Positions 18,525-26,914 of a DNA stretch of 64,000 nucleotides are shown here, one piece after another; the first letter of the stretch is position 1, and every line of letters begins with the position of its first letter. The DNA lies in assembly GCF_003815535.1 (NCBI RefSeq), contig NZ_RPFZ01000001.1, forward strand, positions 2,418,001 to 2,482,000, written 5' to 3'. A model generated the notes under the pieces. That model worked only from the letters and a program-made list of their open reading frames with translations. It was not told where the DNA came from and searched no databases. Source of the DNA: Aurantiacibacter spongiae. GTDB taxonomy: Bacteria > Pseudomonadota > Alphaproteobacteria > Sphingomonadales > Sphingomonadaceae. The position numbers and the translations under genes are program-made.

Positions 18525-19205
18525 TCAGTCCGCCCTCTTGTCGCTGAAGGGCGGCGACCAGTCGTCCTCGACCTGCCGCCCGCTGTACTGGCGCGCCTCG
18601 CTGTCCTCGCCGTGGCGGGCGAGCATCGGGTTGACATCACCGGCGAGCTTCACGTCGCGCGACAGGATCGCCTCGCGCATCCGCTCGTAGCGGCCCTCCA
18701 TCCTCAGCTTCTCGAACTGGTCGTGCAGGTTGAACACCAGCGTGGGCCGCGCGAAGCGGCGCGCCGGGCGCGAGGCGTGGGGGTGCAGTCCGACCACGAA
18801 GAATCCCTCGCCGCCGAAGCTGAGCGAGAAATGCGGGCTGCCCGGGTCCGCGCTCACTCGCTCGTCATAAGGCTGGCCGCGCCAGTGATCCTTGTCGGCG
18901 AGCGACTGGATGCGTTCCCACATCGCGCTTTCGAACTGCGTCTCGGACAGGTCGCGCGGCCCTTCGAACACCACGGCCAGGCTACGCAGCCCCTCCGGCT
19001 CCGCGCGCCAGGCGTGCGCCCATTCGAGCAGGTCGTCATGGATCGCCACGTCGTTCCACGCGCTCGTGATATCGCGTGCGGTGACGACCTTCAGCGTGCC
19101 CCTGGCGAGCGCCGATTTGGCACCGACGCAGGGAAAACCGCCATCGGCGATCCATTCCTCCAGCTCGGCGCGCAGTTCCCCCCGTTCCGCTTGGGCATTC
19201 AGCAT
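18525..19205 (-). CDS. GntA-like haem-dependent N-hydroxylase (YqcI/YcgG family)
   Basis: A 226-residue protein of the YqcI/YcgG family, to which the guanitoxin enzyme GntA belongs. Visible conserved blocks are GGFPCVGAKSALARG near residues 22-36, HFSLSFGGEGFFVVGLHPHASRPARRFARP near 125-153 and LVFNLHDQFEKLR near 156-168. GntA N-hydroxylates the guanidino group of an enduracididine-type amino acid using haem. The rest of the guanitoxin pathway is not here, so the substrate is unknown. The ATG overlaps the stop of the preceding 91-residue gene by 7 bases. Confidence 0.8.
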   Translation of the reverse strand: MLNAQAERGELRAELEEWIADGGFPCVGAKSALARGTLKVVTARDITSAWNDVAIHDDLLEWAHAWRAEPEGLRSLAVVFEGPRDLSETQFESAMWERIQSLADKDHWRGQPYDERVSADPGSPHFSLSFGGEGFFVVGLHPHASRPARRFARPTLVFNLHDQFEKLRMEGRYERMREAILSRDVKLAGDVNPMLARHGEDSEARQYSGRQVEDDWSPPFSDKRAD

Positions 19206-19474
19206 GGAGGATGCTCCGCCACCGGGTGCGGCTCGGGCGCGATGTCGGGCAGGGGCACGCCGGTGCGCGGCGCGCCCGCCGGCCCGCGCCCCATCGTCCA
19301 GTTGTTCTGCATCCTGACCTTGGGGTTGGGCGCGCACCAGAACTCGCCATTGGCATCGAGCGCGGTGACCCAGATCAGGTGATGTTCCGGGCCGTAGTCG
19401 ATGACCGCCACCGCCTGCCCCTTGCCGCGATCGGTTATGGTGACGGGGAGGGTGGGGTTGAGCTGGGTGAACAT
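19199..19474 (-). CDS. Small conserved-looking protein, first gene of gntA-like operon
   Basis: A 91-residue protein without signal peptide or membrane segment. The N-terminal 60 residues read as a compact beta-rich unit (PVTITDRGKGQAVAVIDYG, HHLIWVTALDANGEFWCAPNPKVRMQNNWTMG), and the C-terminal tail is Pro-rich. The ATG at 19474 is preferred; the upstream extension in frame is arginine-rich and overlaps the promoter region. I recall similar short proteins in phage and alphaproteobacterial genomes but no function. Its 3' end overlaps the GntA-like gene, so the two are likely co-translated. Confidence 0.6.
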   Translation of the reverse strand: MFTQLNPTLPVTITDRGKGQAVAVIDYGPEHHLIWVTALDANGEFWCAPNPKVRMQNNWTMGRGPAGAPRTGVPLPDIAPEPHPVAEHPPC

Positions 19475-19614
19475 TGCGGTCGGTGCCTCTCTCCTGCCTC
19501 TCAACAAGACTCCGCGACGCGACTGGTTCCGCCTGATTAATGTTACCCGCCTCGGCTGTGTCCGGCGGTTTTCGTATTGCCAAACGCGTGCGGCAACCCC
19601 CATCTAGGACGAGG

Positions 19615-21696
19615 ATGCTGCGCCAGTACGAACTTGTGGAACGGGTCAAGGAATACGACCCCGATGCCGACGAGGCGCTGCTCAACCGTGCCTATGTCTA
19701 TACCGTTCAGAAGCACGGCAGCCAGAAGCGCGCGAGCGGCGATCCGTATTTCAGCCACCCGGTAGAGGTCGCCGGGTTGATGACCGACCTGAAGCTCGAC
19801 CAGGAAACCATCGTCACCGCCCTGCTGCACGACACGGTGGAGGACACGCTCGCCACGATAGACGATGTGCGCACCCATTTCGGAGACGAGGTGGCAAGGC
19901 TGGTGGACGGCGTCACCAAGCTGTCCAAGATCGAGCAGATGCCGGAAGATCAGCGCGCGGCGGAAAACCTGCGCAAGTTCCTGCTGGCGATGAGCGAGGA
20001 TCTGCGCGTGCTGCTGGTCAAGCTGGCGGACCGGCTGCACAACATGCGCACGCTCGGCTACATCCGCGATCCCGAGAAAAGGAAGCGCATCGCGCGCGAG
20101 ACGCTGGAGATCTACGCCCCGCTGGCGGAGCGCGTGGGCATGTACGAATACATGCGCGAGATGCAGCTGCTCGCCTTCGAGCAGATCGAGCCGGAAGCCT
20201 ATCGCACTATCACCAACCGGCTGGAACAGCTGCGCCAGTCCGATGCCGGCCAGGTCGACCGCATCGCGCTCGACATCAAGCAGGCGCTGGCCGCGGCCGG
20301 GGTCGAGGTGGAGGTGTGGGGGCGCGAGAAACACCCCTATTCGATCTGGCGCAAGATGGCGGAGCGCCATGTCAGCTTCGAACAGGTCAGCGACATCATG
20401 GCCTTCCGCGTGCTGACCGACAGCGCCCAGGATTGCTACCGCGCGCTGGGCGTGCTGCACCAGGCGTTCCAGTTCGTGCCGGGACGGTTCAAGGATTACA
20501 TCTCCACCCCGAAGATGAACGGCTACAAGAGCCTCCACACCACCTTGTTCTACGATCAGTCGATGCGGGTGGAGGTGCAGATCCGCACGCGTGAGATGCA
20601 CCGCACCAACGGCTTCGGCCTCGCCGCGCACTGGGCCTACAAGCAGGGCGGTCGGCACGATGGCGAGGTCGGCTGGCTGCGCGACCTGATCGAGATCGTC
20701 GATGCCAGCCACAACGCCGAAGAGCTGCTGGAACATACCAAGCTGGCGATCTACCAGGATCGCATCTTCGCCTTTACCCCCAAGGGATCGCTGTTCCAGC
20801 TGCCCAAGGGTTCGACCGCGGTGGATTTCGCCTTCGCCGTGCATACCGATCTGGGGGCGCAGACGGTCGGCGCGAAGATCAACGGGCGGCACATGCCGCT
20901 GCGCACGCCGCTGGGCAATGGCGACGTGGTGGAAATCATCAAGGGCAAGAACGCCGAACCGCAACTGTCGTGGCTCGGCTTCGTCGTCACCGGCAAGGCG
21001 CGTGCCGCCATTCGTCGCTTCGTGCGCGCGCGCGAACGGGCGGAGATCGCCGGCATCGGGCGCAAGCTGTTCGACGAGATCGCCGAACGCCTGCCCGCCA
21101 AGGTCGGCAAGAAGGCCATCGCCAAGGCTGTCGAACGACTGGGGATGGACGATACAGAAGACCTCATGTTCGCCATCGGCAGCGCCAAGCTGTCGGACCG
21201 GGAGGTGATGGAGGCGGTGGTTCCCGGCAGCACCTCTGATCTGCCGGCGGAACCCGCGCAGGGGCGGGCCATCTCCATCAAGGGGCTGACGCCGGGCATG
21301 GGCTTCACGCTGGCGCAATGCTGCCACCCGGTGCCGGGCGACCGCATCGTCGGCCTGCGCCGGCCGGGGGACGCGGTGGAAGTCCACGCGATCGACTGTT
21401 TCGAACTGGCGAACGGCGTCGATGCGGACTGGGTCGACCTGTCCTGGGGCCAGCGCTCGCAGGGCGCGGTCGGTCGGCTGAACGTCGTGCTCTACCACCG
21501 CCCCGGCACGCTCGCCGACATGGCGGCTGTCTTCGCCAAGAACAACGCCAACGTCATCGGCCTGGACCTGACCCAGCGCGACGATCCCTTCCATACCTAT
21601 CGCATCGATCTGGAGGTGCAGGACCTGGCGCATCTCACCCGCATCCTCAGCGCGCTGCGGGCCAGCGACGCCGTGGCGCAGGCCGAGCGGGTCTGA
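19615..21696 (+). CDS. Bifunctional (p)ppGpp synthetase/hydrolase (RelA/SpoT)
   Basis: A 693-residue protein with the complete Rel/Spo order: HD hydrolase (about residues 25-180, ALLHDTVED and KLADRLHNMRTL), synthetase (about 235-350, REKHPYSIWRKM and KMNGYKSLHTTLFY), TGS (about 385-445, FTPKGSLFQLPKGSTAVDFAF) and a C-terminal ACT (about 620-690, YHRPGTLADMAAVFAKNNANV). The RFKD sequence before the GYKSLH block and the intact HD/ED residues mark a bifunctional enzyme. It is the central stringent-response enzyme. The gene is divergent from the GntA-like operon. Confidence 0.96.
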   Translation: MLRQYELVERVKEYDPDADEALLNRAYVYTVQKHGSQKRASGDPYFSHPVEVAGLMTDLKLDQETIVTALLHDTVEDTLATIDDVRTHFGDEVARLVDGVTKLSKIEQMPEDQRAAENLRKFLLAMSEDLRVLLVKLADRLHNMRTLGYIRDPEKRKRIARETLEIYAPLAERVGMYEYMREMQLLAFEQIEPEAYRTITNRLEQLRQSDAGQVDRIALDIKQALAAAGVEVEVWGREKHPYSIWRKMAERHVSFEQVSDIMAFRVLTDSAQDCYRALGVLHQAFQFVPGRFKDYISTPKMNGYKSLHTTLFYDQSMRVEVQIRTREMHRTNGFGLAAHWAYKQGGRHDGEVGWLRDLIEIVDASHNAEELLEHTKLAIYQDRIFAFTPKGSLFQLPKGSTAVDFAFAVHTDLGAQTVGAKINGRHMPLRTPLGNGDVVEIIKGKNAEPQLSWLGFVVTGKARAAIRRFVRARERAEIAGIGRKLFDEIAERLPAKVGKKAIAKAVERLGMDDTEDLMFAIGSAKLSDREVMEAVVPGSTSDLPAEPAQGRAISIKGLTPGMGFTLAQCCHPVPGDRIVGLRRPGDAVEVHAIDCFELANGVDADWVDLSWGQRSQGAVGRLNVVLYHRPGTLADMAAVFAKNNANVIGLDLTQRDDPFHTYRIDLEVQDLAHLTRILSALRASDAVAQAERV

Positions 21697-21785
21697 ACGC
21701 TTTCCTACATGCGGGCAGGCGGATTACCGCGGGCGGCGTTCTTTCCCATTGTCGAGACCCGGCCCGGCCGTTTTTTCATCGTCCG

Positions 21786-21871
21786 CGGTGTCAACTTCGC
21801 TTTTCGGCGACAGGCTGTTGATAGATCAGGGAAATCCGGTTCCCAAGCCGGTTGACACGGTGTCAACTTCG
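21786..21871. repeat. Direct repeat of CGGTGTCAACTTCG with a 17-bp palindrome
   Basis: The 14-base sequence CGGTGTCAACTTCG occurs twice in the convergent gap after relA/spoT, at 21786-21799 and 21858-21871. The second copy completes the palindrome GTTGACAC-G-GTGTCAAC at 21851-21867. The location between two gene 3' ends argues against a promoter operator for either neighbour. An intergenic repeat unit is the likelier explanation. Confidence 0.6.
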
Positions 21872-21885
21872 TCTGCTTCGGCGGA

Positions 21886-22878
21886 TCACTCTGGCGCGGT
21901 GCGCCGGATCGGCACCTGCACCGAACACAGGTCCGCGCCGCCTGCCGGAACGGTGTAGAAGCTGTCGTCGCGGTTGGCGCGCACCGCCACGTACCGCGCG
22001 AAGCTGTCGCTCGTGGTATCGAGATATTCGAAGGCGGGCGGCTCGGCCATGTCGCTGGCGAGGCGCACGGACACGATCGGCGTGCGAAGGTCCGCCTCCT
22101 CCTCGGTGTAGAAGCCCAGTTCGCCATGCCCGCGCGGCAGGCTGGCAAGGTGTTCCATCCCCTCGATCACCCGGCCCACGACCGCGAGATTGCGATCCAT
22201 GTGCCGCTGCGGCTGTCCGATGATCGCGTAGAGTTCGGCCCCGGTGCCGGTATCGGGCGCGACATTCCGGCCCACACCGATATAGCCGTAGCAGTGGACC
22301 GGCCAGATCACGCTGGAATGCGGGGTCATCGTTCCGGCGAAGGGAATGCCGCCGAGAAATCCCGCATAGTCCCGCGGTCCCGGCCCGCGAAACACCGGGA
22401 AACCGTCGACCATCGCGGGCGAGGGGCGGTCCGGATCGACCTGGAAGGCGTAGGGAACATCGGGGGGCAGGGCATCGCCGCGAAGTCCGCTCTCATAGGA
22501 CGCATTCGGGGATTCCACCCCGTCGGGCAGCGGCTTTTCCTCGGTCGCGTCGCCCCACTGCGCGACGTAGTTGTCCTGCACCCGGTTCACGCTCGTCCCG
22601 TCCCACCAGTGCGCGCGGGCGAGCGTACGGATGTTCTCCACCCAGGGCTGGCTGAAGGGCTGGGGCATCAGCTGGATGATCACGCGGCGAGGATTGCCCC
22701 GCGCATCGGGCGCAAGGTCCATCACCAGCAGATCCTGCGCGGGAATGGCGTTCCATTCCTTCTGCGCGGCGGCCTCCACCACCGATCCGGGGGTGACGTA
22801 GTCCGGTTCCTTCTGCGCGGCGGCGGGGGCGGCTGCGGCGATGATGGCGAGCGCGCAAAGCGCGAAGAGAGGTTTCAT
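21886..22878 (-). CDS. Exported cyclophilin-type peptidyl-prolyl isomerase
   Basis: A 330-residue protein with signal peptide MKPLFALCALAIIAAAAPAAAQ. A cyclophilin-like domain is spread over about residues 70-280, with WWDGTSVNRVQDNYVAQWGD near the start, PFAGTMTPHSSVIWPVHCYG and AIIGQPQRHMDRNLAVVGRVIEGMEHL near the end. The N-terminal segment is longer than minimal cyclophilins. The role would be proline isomerisation in the periplasm; catalytic Arg conservation cannot be judged by eye. Confidence 0.82.
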   Translation of the reverse strand: MKPLFALCALAIIAAAAPAAAQKEPDYVTPGSVVEAAAQKEWNAIPAQDLLVMDLAPDARGNPRRVIIQLMPQPFSQPWVENIRTLARAHWWDGTSVNRVQDNYVAQWGDATEEKPLPDGVESPNASYESGLRGDALPPDVPYAFQVDPDRPSPAMVDGFPVFRGPGPRDYAGFLGGIPFAGTMTPHSSVIWPVHCYGYIGVGRNVAPDTGTGAELYAIIGQPQRHMDRNLAVVGRVIEGMEHLASLPRGHGELGFYTEEEADLRTPIVSVRLASDMAEPPAFEYLDTTSDSFARYVAVRANRDDSFYTVPAGGADLCSVQVPIRRTAPE

Positions 22879-22938
22879 GCGCCGCACTTTGCCACGGGGA
22901 GCGGCAAATGCAATTCGCAAGGTTGCCGTGCCCGTGCG

Positions 22939-24645
22939 TCAGTCGCCGCTGCCGTCCAGCCGCACCTCGCGTTCGCGCGGCATGAAGGCGGGGCCGGGCT
23001 CGTTGCCGAAGCCGGCATCCATTTCCATGGCGGCGGCGAGCAGCTTCTCCCGCAGGCGGCAGTGCATCGACCAGCCGATCTTCGGATCCCTGGCCCAGAC
23101 GCAGGCCCGCACGATCATGGAACGGTCGGTATGGTCGATGACCTCGAGCTTGGCATCGTCCTTGTTGATGATGTCATCGTCCTCGGCGACGATAGCGTCG
23201 AATTTCTCGCGCAGCGCGGCGACGTCGGCGCGGTGGTCAAGGTGGATCGGCACGCGCTTGATGAGGGCGGGATCCTGCTTGGTCCAGTTCTCGAAGCTGG
23301 AGCCGACGAACTCGGCAACCGGTGCCATGACCCGCCGTTCGTCCCATGTCCTGAGGCGCAGATGGGTGAAGCCGATCTTCTCGACGTAGCACCACTGGCC
23401 TTCATACTCGACGGCGTCGCCGATCCGCGCGGTCTTGGCGAAGGCGATCTGGAGCGAGGCCATGACATCGCCCAGCACCTTGCGCGCTGCGAAGGCGATG
23501 ACGAGGCCGAGGACGCCCGCCCCCGCCAGCAGCGAGAAGCCGAGTGTCTGCGTCAGGTCGCTCTGCACCAGCACGATGCCGAGGCCCGCCAGCATGATCA
23601 GCACGATCATGACCCGCCGCACCGCCGAAGCCTGGGTGTAGAAATCACGGCTGTCCTCGTTTTCCGGCGCTTCGATCTCCTGGACGTTGCGATCCGTCGC
23701 GACGTCGAGCAGCGCCTCGATCACGGCGAGCACGATGGCGCCGATGGCGACCACCACCAGCGTCAGCTGAACCGGGCCGAGCACCCCGTCCACCGGCCCG
23801 GTGAAGTTGAACAGCCAGGTGCGCATGACCGCGAAACTGCCCGCCAGCGCCAGCAGTGCCGCGGGGATCTGCACGGCACGCAGGATCGCGGCGACGAAGC
23901 TGTCCTTCTCGTCGAAGCGCCGCTTCATCCGCTCGATCGCCTTGTAGGTCATGATCGAGGCGACGAAGGCGAGCAGCAGCACCAGCGGGATGGCAATGAC
24001 CTCCCACCAGGCCAGCGTCCAGAAGGCCTGCCGCCGCAGCCATGTCGGGAGCGCCTGCTCGAACCGGGTTGGCCCGTAGCGGGCGTAGAGTTCGGGCAGG
24101 TTGCCGACCGACTGGCGGCTGAACACCCATACCGGCTCGCCGCCCTGCGGGCGCACCCGGGCGATGCTGATCGGCACGGAACGCCGGCCGAGATCGAGGC
24201 GGGCGAGGGTGATGTGGCGGCGTTCGGTGCCGGCCATCGGATCCTTGTCGCTGGCGATGGTATCGACGGCGTCGGGGCGGTCGGGCAGACCGGCCCAGTC
24301 GAGCGCGATGGAGCGATGGACGATCTCGTACATCATCGCGGCAAGGTTTTCCGCCTCGCGCGATTGCTCCTCCGGATCGAGATTGCTCATGTCGAGCGCG
24401 GTGGCGGCCCGCCGCCATTCATGCGCCTCCGCGGCGGCGAGGAAGCTTTCCATCAGCGCCTGCGGCGTATCGAGTTCGAGCGGCTCGCCCTCCACGCCGA
24501 GGCCGGAGTTCAGGGTCTCCACCTGGTAGACATAGGGCTCGGAGGCGTTGGGCACCTCGTCGTCGCCCTGCGCCACGGCGGGCGCGGCAAGCGTGGTGAG
24601 GCAGAGCGCGATGAGCGCGGCGAAGCGTCTGACAAGCAAATCCAT
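22939..24645 (-). CDS. MscS-family mechanosensitive channel with long N-terminal domain
   Basis: A 568-residue protein. Signal-like N-terminus (MDLLVRRFAALIALCLTTLAAPAVAQ), periplasmic helical region to about residue 200, several membrane helices (about 210-235, 255-285, 295-320, 340-365), then the MscS pore helix (LAGAGVLGLVIAFAARKVLGDVMASLQIAF). The beta-domain that follows has RIGDAVEYEGQWCYVEKIGFTHLRLRTWDERRVMAP. MscS channels open on membrane tension during osmotic downshock; long-form members may be regulated differently. Confidence 0.92.
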   Translation of the reverse strand: MDLLVRRFAALIALCLTTLAAPAVAQGDDEVPNASEPYVYQVETLNSGLGVEGEPLELDTPQALMESFLAAAEAHEWRRAATALDMSNLDPEEQSREAENLAAMMYEIVHRSIALDWAGLPDRPDAVDTIASDKDPMAGTERRHITLARLDLGRRSVPISIARVRPQGGEPVWVFSRQSVGNLPELYARYGPTRFEQALPTWLRRQAFWTLAWWEVIAIPLVLLLAFVASIMTYKAIERMKRRFDEKDSFVAAILRAVQIPAALLALAGSFAVMRTWLFNFTGPVDGVLGPVQLTLVVVAIGAIVLAVIEALLDVATDRNVQEIEAPENEDSRDFYTQASAVRRVMIVLIMLAGLGIVLVQSDLTQTLGFSLLAGAGVLGLVIAFAARKVLGDVMASLQIAFAKTARIGDAVEYEGQWCYVEKIGFTHLRLRTWDERRVMAPVAEFVGSSFENWTKQDPALIKRVPIHLDHRADVAALREKFDAIVAEDDDIINKDDAKLEVIDHTDRSMIVRACVWARDPKIGWSMHCRLREKLLAAAMEMDAGFGNEPGPAFMPREREVRLDGSGD

Positions 24646-24690
24646 CCCGACATCATACGCACCAGCCCGCCTGCGGGTCCGGAAACGCGG

Positions 24691-25131
24691 TCAGCCGGCC
24701 ATGTCTTCCAGCGCGTGCATGTCCGCGTCGGAAAGCCCGAAATGGTGGCCGATCTCGTGAATGACCACGTGCGCGACGAGGTGTTCGAGCGTCTCGTCGC
24801 CGCGTTCGGCCCACTCGTCGAGAATCGGCCGGCGAAACAGGCGGATGCGGTCGGGCATGGTGCCCGAATGCTCGATGCTACGCTCGGTCAGCGGCAGGCC
24901 TTCGTAAACCCCGGTCAGTCCGAAGGCATCGTCGATGCCCAATTGCGCGAGCAGGGCGCGATCGGCGAAATCCTCGACCTGCAGGATCACCTCGCCCAGG
25001 TGCCGGGCGAATTGATCGGGCAGGCGCGCCAGGGTGCGGCAGGCCATCGCCTCCAATTCGGAGGCGGTCGGGGGCAGTCCGACGGTGCGGTCCATGAAGG
25101 CGAATGTAGGAGGGCGCGCGGCATCTGTCAT
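24691..25131 (-). CDS. Zincin-like metallopeptidase family protein (DUF1025 type)
   Basis: A 146-residue protein with the zinc motif HEIGHHFGLSDADMHALE near its C-terminus (HExxHxxGxxD, third ligand Asp) and the upstream segment IRLFRRPILDEW. This pattern is that of the 'metallopeptidase family protein' group, a small zincin without known substrate. The ATG at 25131 has AAGG about 8 bases upstream. It is divergent from the tRNA-Ser gene. Confidence 0.85.
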   Translation of the reverse strand: MTDAARPPTFAFMDRTVGLPPTASELEAMACRTLARLPDQFARHLGEVILQVEDFADRALLAQLGIDDAFGLTGVYEGLPLTERSIEHSGTMPDRIRLFRRPILDEWAERGDETLEHLVAHVVIHEIGHHFGLSDADMHALEDMAG

Positions 25132-25192
25132 CACTGCCTTGCCACGGTCGGGAACGAAGGCTAGGGGCACGCCTCTGCCCGATCAGGCATGC

Positions 25193-25283
25193 GGAGCGGT
25201 GGCCGAGTGGTCGAAGGCGCACGCCTGGAAAGTGTGTATACGGTAACCCCGTATCGAGGGTTCGAATCCCTCCCGCTCCGCCA
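25193..25283 (+). tRNA. tRNA-Ser (anticodon GGA)
   Basis: A complete class II tRNA cloverleaf of 91 bases including an encoded CCA. The acceptor stem GGAGCGG pairs with CCGCTCC. The anticodon stem is CACGC/GTGTG with loop CTGGAAA, giving anticodon GGA. The long variable arm has TACGG/CCGTA. The T arm is GAGGGTTCGAATCCCTC. Reads UCC and UCU codons. Confidence 0.97.
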
Positions 25284-25406
25284 TCCACGCTGCATCGCCG
25301 TAATCAGGTCTTGCCGGTCGCGTGGCGCCCCTGCCCGGAGCATCCGGGTTCTCGATGCGTTGCCGGGGTTGGCGCCAGAAGCCCCCGATCAGGTAGAGGA
25401 GTTTTC

Positions 25407-26291
25407 ATGCTCACGACAGACAACGCGGTCGCCAATTCGGGAACCTTCGCGCTCGGAAGTCGCACCGTTCATCGGATGGGTTACGGCGCCATGCAACTGG
25501 CCGGACCTCACGTTTTCGGACCTCCCGAAGATCGCGAAGGCGCGATGGCCGTGCTGCGCGAAGCTGTCGCGCTCGGCATCGATCATATCGATACGAGCGA
25601 TTTTTACGGTCCGCACCATACCAACCGCGTGATCCGCGAGGCGCTGTCCCCTTTCCCGGACAGGCTGACGATCGTGACCAAGCTTGGCGCGCGCCGTGAT
25701 GATGCGGGCGCCTGGCTGCCGGCGATGGAGCCGGACGAACTCGTCGACGCGGTGGAAAGCAACTGCGATAACCTCGGGATCGAGCGGGTCGAGATCGCGA
25801 ATTTGCGCCTCATGTTCGGCGAGGGGGATTCCGGACCCGCACCCGGCGACGTTCGGCCCCTGCTCGATCCGCTCGTCGAACTGAAGGAGCGTGGCCGCAT
25901 TGGTGCACTCGGCATCAGCAACGCCCTTCCCGAACAGGTCGAGACTGCGCGTTCGATGACAGAAATCGCCTGTGTGTAGAACATGTACAACCTCGCCAAT
26001 CGGGGCGACGACGAGCTGATCGATCACCTCGCAGGGGAAGGCATTGCCTATGTCCCGTTCTTCCCTCTCGGCGGGTACGATAGCCTGCAATCGGACACGC
26101 TCGACAACGTTGCCGCCGATGTCGACGCAACGCCCATGCAGGTCGCGCTTGCCTGGTTGCTGCAACGCTCGCCCAATATCCTTCTCATTCCCGGCACGAG
26201 TTCGGTGACGCATTTGCGAGAGAACGTCGCAGCGGCAAACCTGCGTCTTCCCGCGGAGGCGATTGCGACACTGGACCGGATAGGAACTTGA
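25407..26291 (+). pseudogene. Aldo/keto reductase interrupted by in-frame TAG
   Basis: One reading frame of 294 sense codons broken by TAG at 25977-25979. The upstream half (190 codons) carries the aldo/keto reductase N-terminal barrel: RMGYGAMQLAG, IDHIDTSDFYGPHHTNRVIREAL with the catalytic Asp and Tyr, and GALGISN. The downstream half (NMYNLANRGDDEL to the end) has the barrel C-terminus with QVALAWLLQRSPNILLIPGTSS. Family members usually have Gln before NxYN (VQNxYN), so a single CAG-to-TAG change explains the break. The start has AGAGGA before the ATG. Confidence 0.8.
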
Positions 26292-26455
26292 TCGGCTCCT
26301 TGCCGCGTATTGGGTTCCGATCGTCAGAAGCGCTGCCTGAAGCAAGCAGCCGCTCCGTTAGAGATCCGCGTTCGCTGGCGCATGGCACGGTGTCCAAGAC
26401 GTAGTCGAAGGCGAGATCCTAGGAACCCGTGACGCGGACAGTGCGTAAGGTAATC

Positions 26456-26914
26456 ATGAAACATCAAGGCTTACGCAGCGGTCGAGGCGGGCGCAGAGCC
26501 ATCTCGATCCTGGGACATCCCGTCTTTCCGGCCTTGGCGAGCGTGCCGCTCGTATGCTTCGCCGGAGCCCTCCTTACCGACATCGTTTACGCGCAATCGC
26601 CTTACATGCAGTGGACGAACTTCTCCGCCTGGCTCATCACGGCCGGCCTCGTGTTCGCGCTGTTCGCGGCGATCGTCGCGATCATCGATTTCTTCCGTAA
26701 TCCGAAAGGCGGCCTCGCCGTCGCGCATATCGTGCTGGTTTTCGGGGCATACGTGATCGAACTGTTCAATATCTTCGTTCACAGCCGCGACGCCTACACT
26801 TCCGTCGTGCCCACCGGCCTCACGCTGTCGGTCGTGGCGGTTGCGCTGCTGCTTGTCGGCAACTGTCTCGGCGCCTTTCTGAGTGGACGGTACTACGCGA
26901 GGAGCGAGGCATGA
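26456..26914 (+). CDS. DUF2231 membrane protein
   Basis: A 152-residue protein with four hydrophobic segments (HPVFPALASVPLVCFAGALLTDIVY, the WLITAGLVFALFAAIVAIIDF stretch, HIVLVFGAYVIELFNIFVH and VVAVALLLVGNCLGAFLSG). The N-terminal GHPVFP and the D of TDIVY match DUF2231 proteins, which often accompany periplasmic redox or PQQ-type dehydrogenases. The ATG at 26456 has AAGG 5 bases before it. It shares an ATGA overlap with the dehydrogenase gene that follows, which supports a joint role, possibly electron transfer; that is inference. Confidence 0.8.
   Translation: MKHQGLRSGRGGRRAISILGHPVFPALASVPLVCFAGALLTDIVYAQSPYMQWTNFSAWLITAGLVFALFAAIVAIIDFFRNPKGGLAVAHIVLVFGAYVIELFNIFVHSRDAYTSVVPTGLTLSVVAVALLLVGNCLGAFLSGRYYARSEA

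Noticed and set aside
19543-21633. Minus-strand open frame of 696 codons
   Set aside because: Mirror of the relA/spoT gene, with His/Arg/Gln-rich translation.
21851-21867. FNR/Crp-like box TTGAC-N5-GTCAA
   Set aside because: FNR-type sites have a 4-base spacer, and this lies between two 3' ends.
22126-25164. Plus-strand open frame of 1012 codons
   Set aside because: Antisense to the cyclophilin, MscS and zincin genes, which have clear motifs.
25240-25260. TATAC sequence similar to the LacI operator half
   Set aside because: It is the variable arm of tRNA-Ser.
25977-25979. TAG read as pyrrolysine or programmed readthrough
   Set aside because: No pyrrolysine genes are visible and no stimulatory structure is apparent; a simple CAG-to-TAG change explains it.
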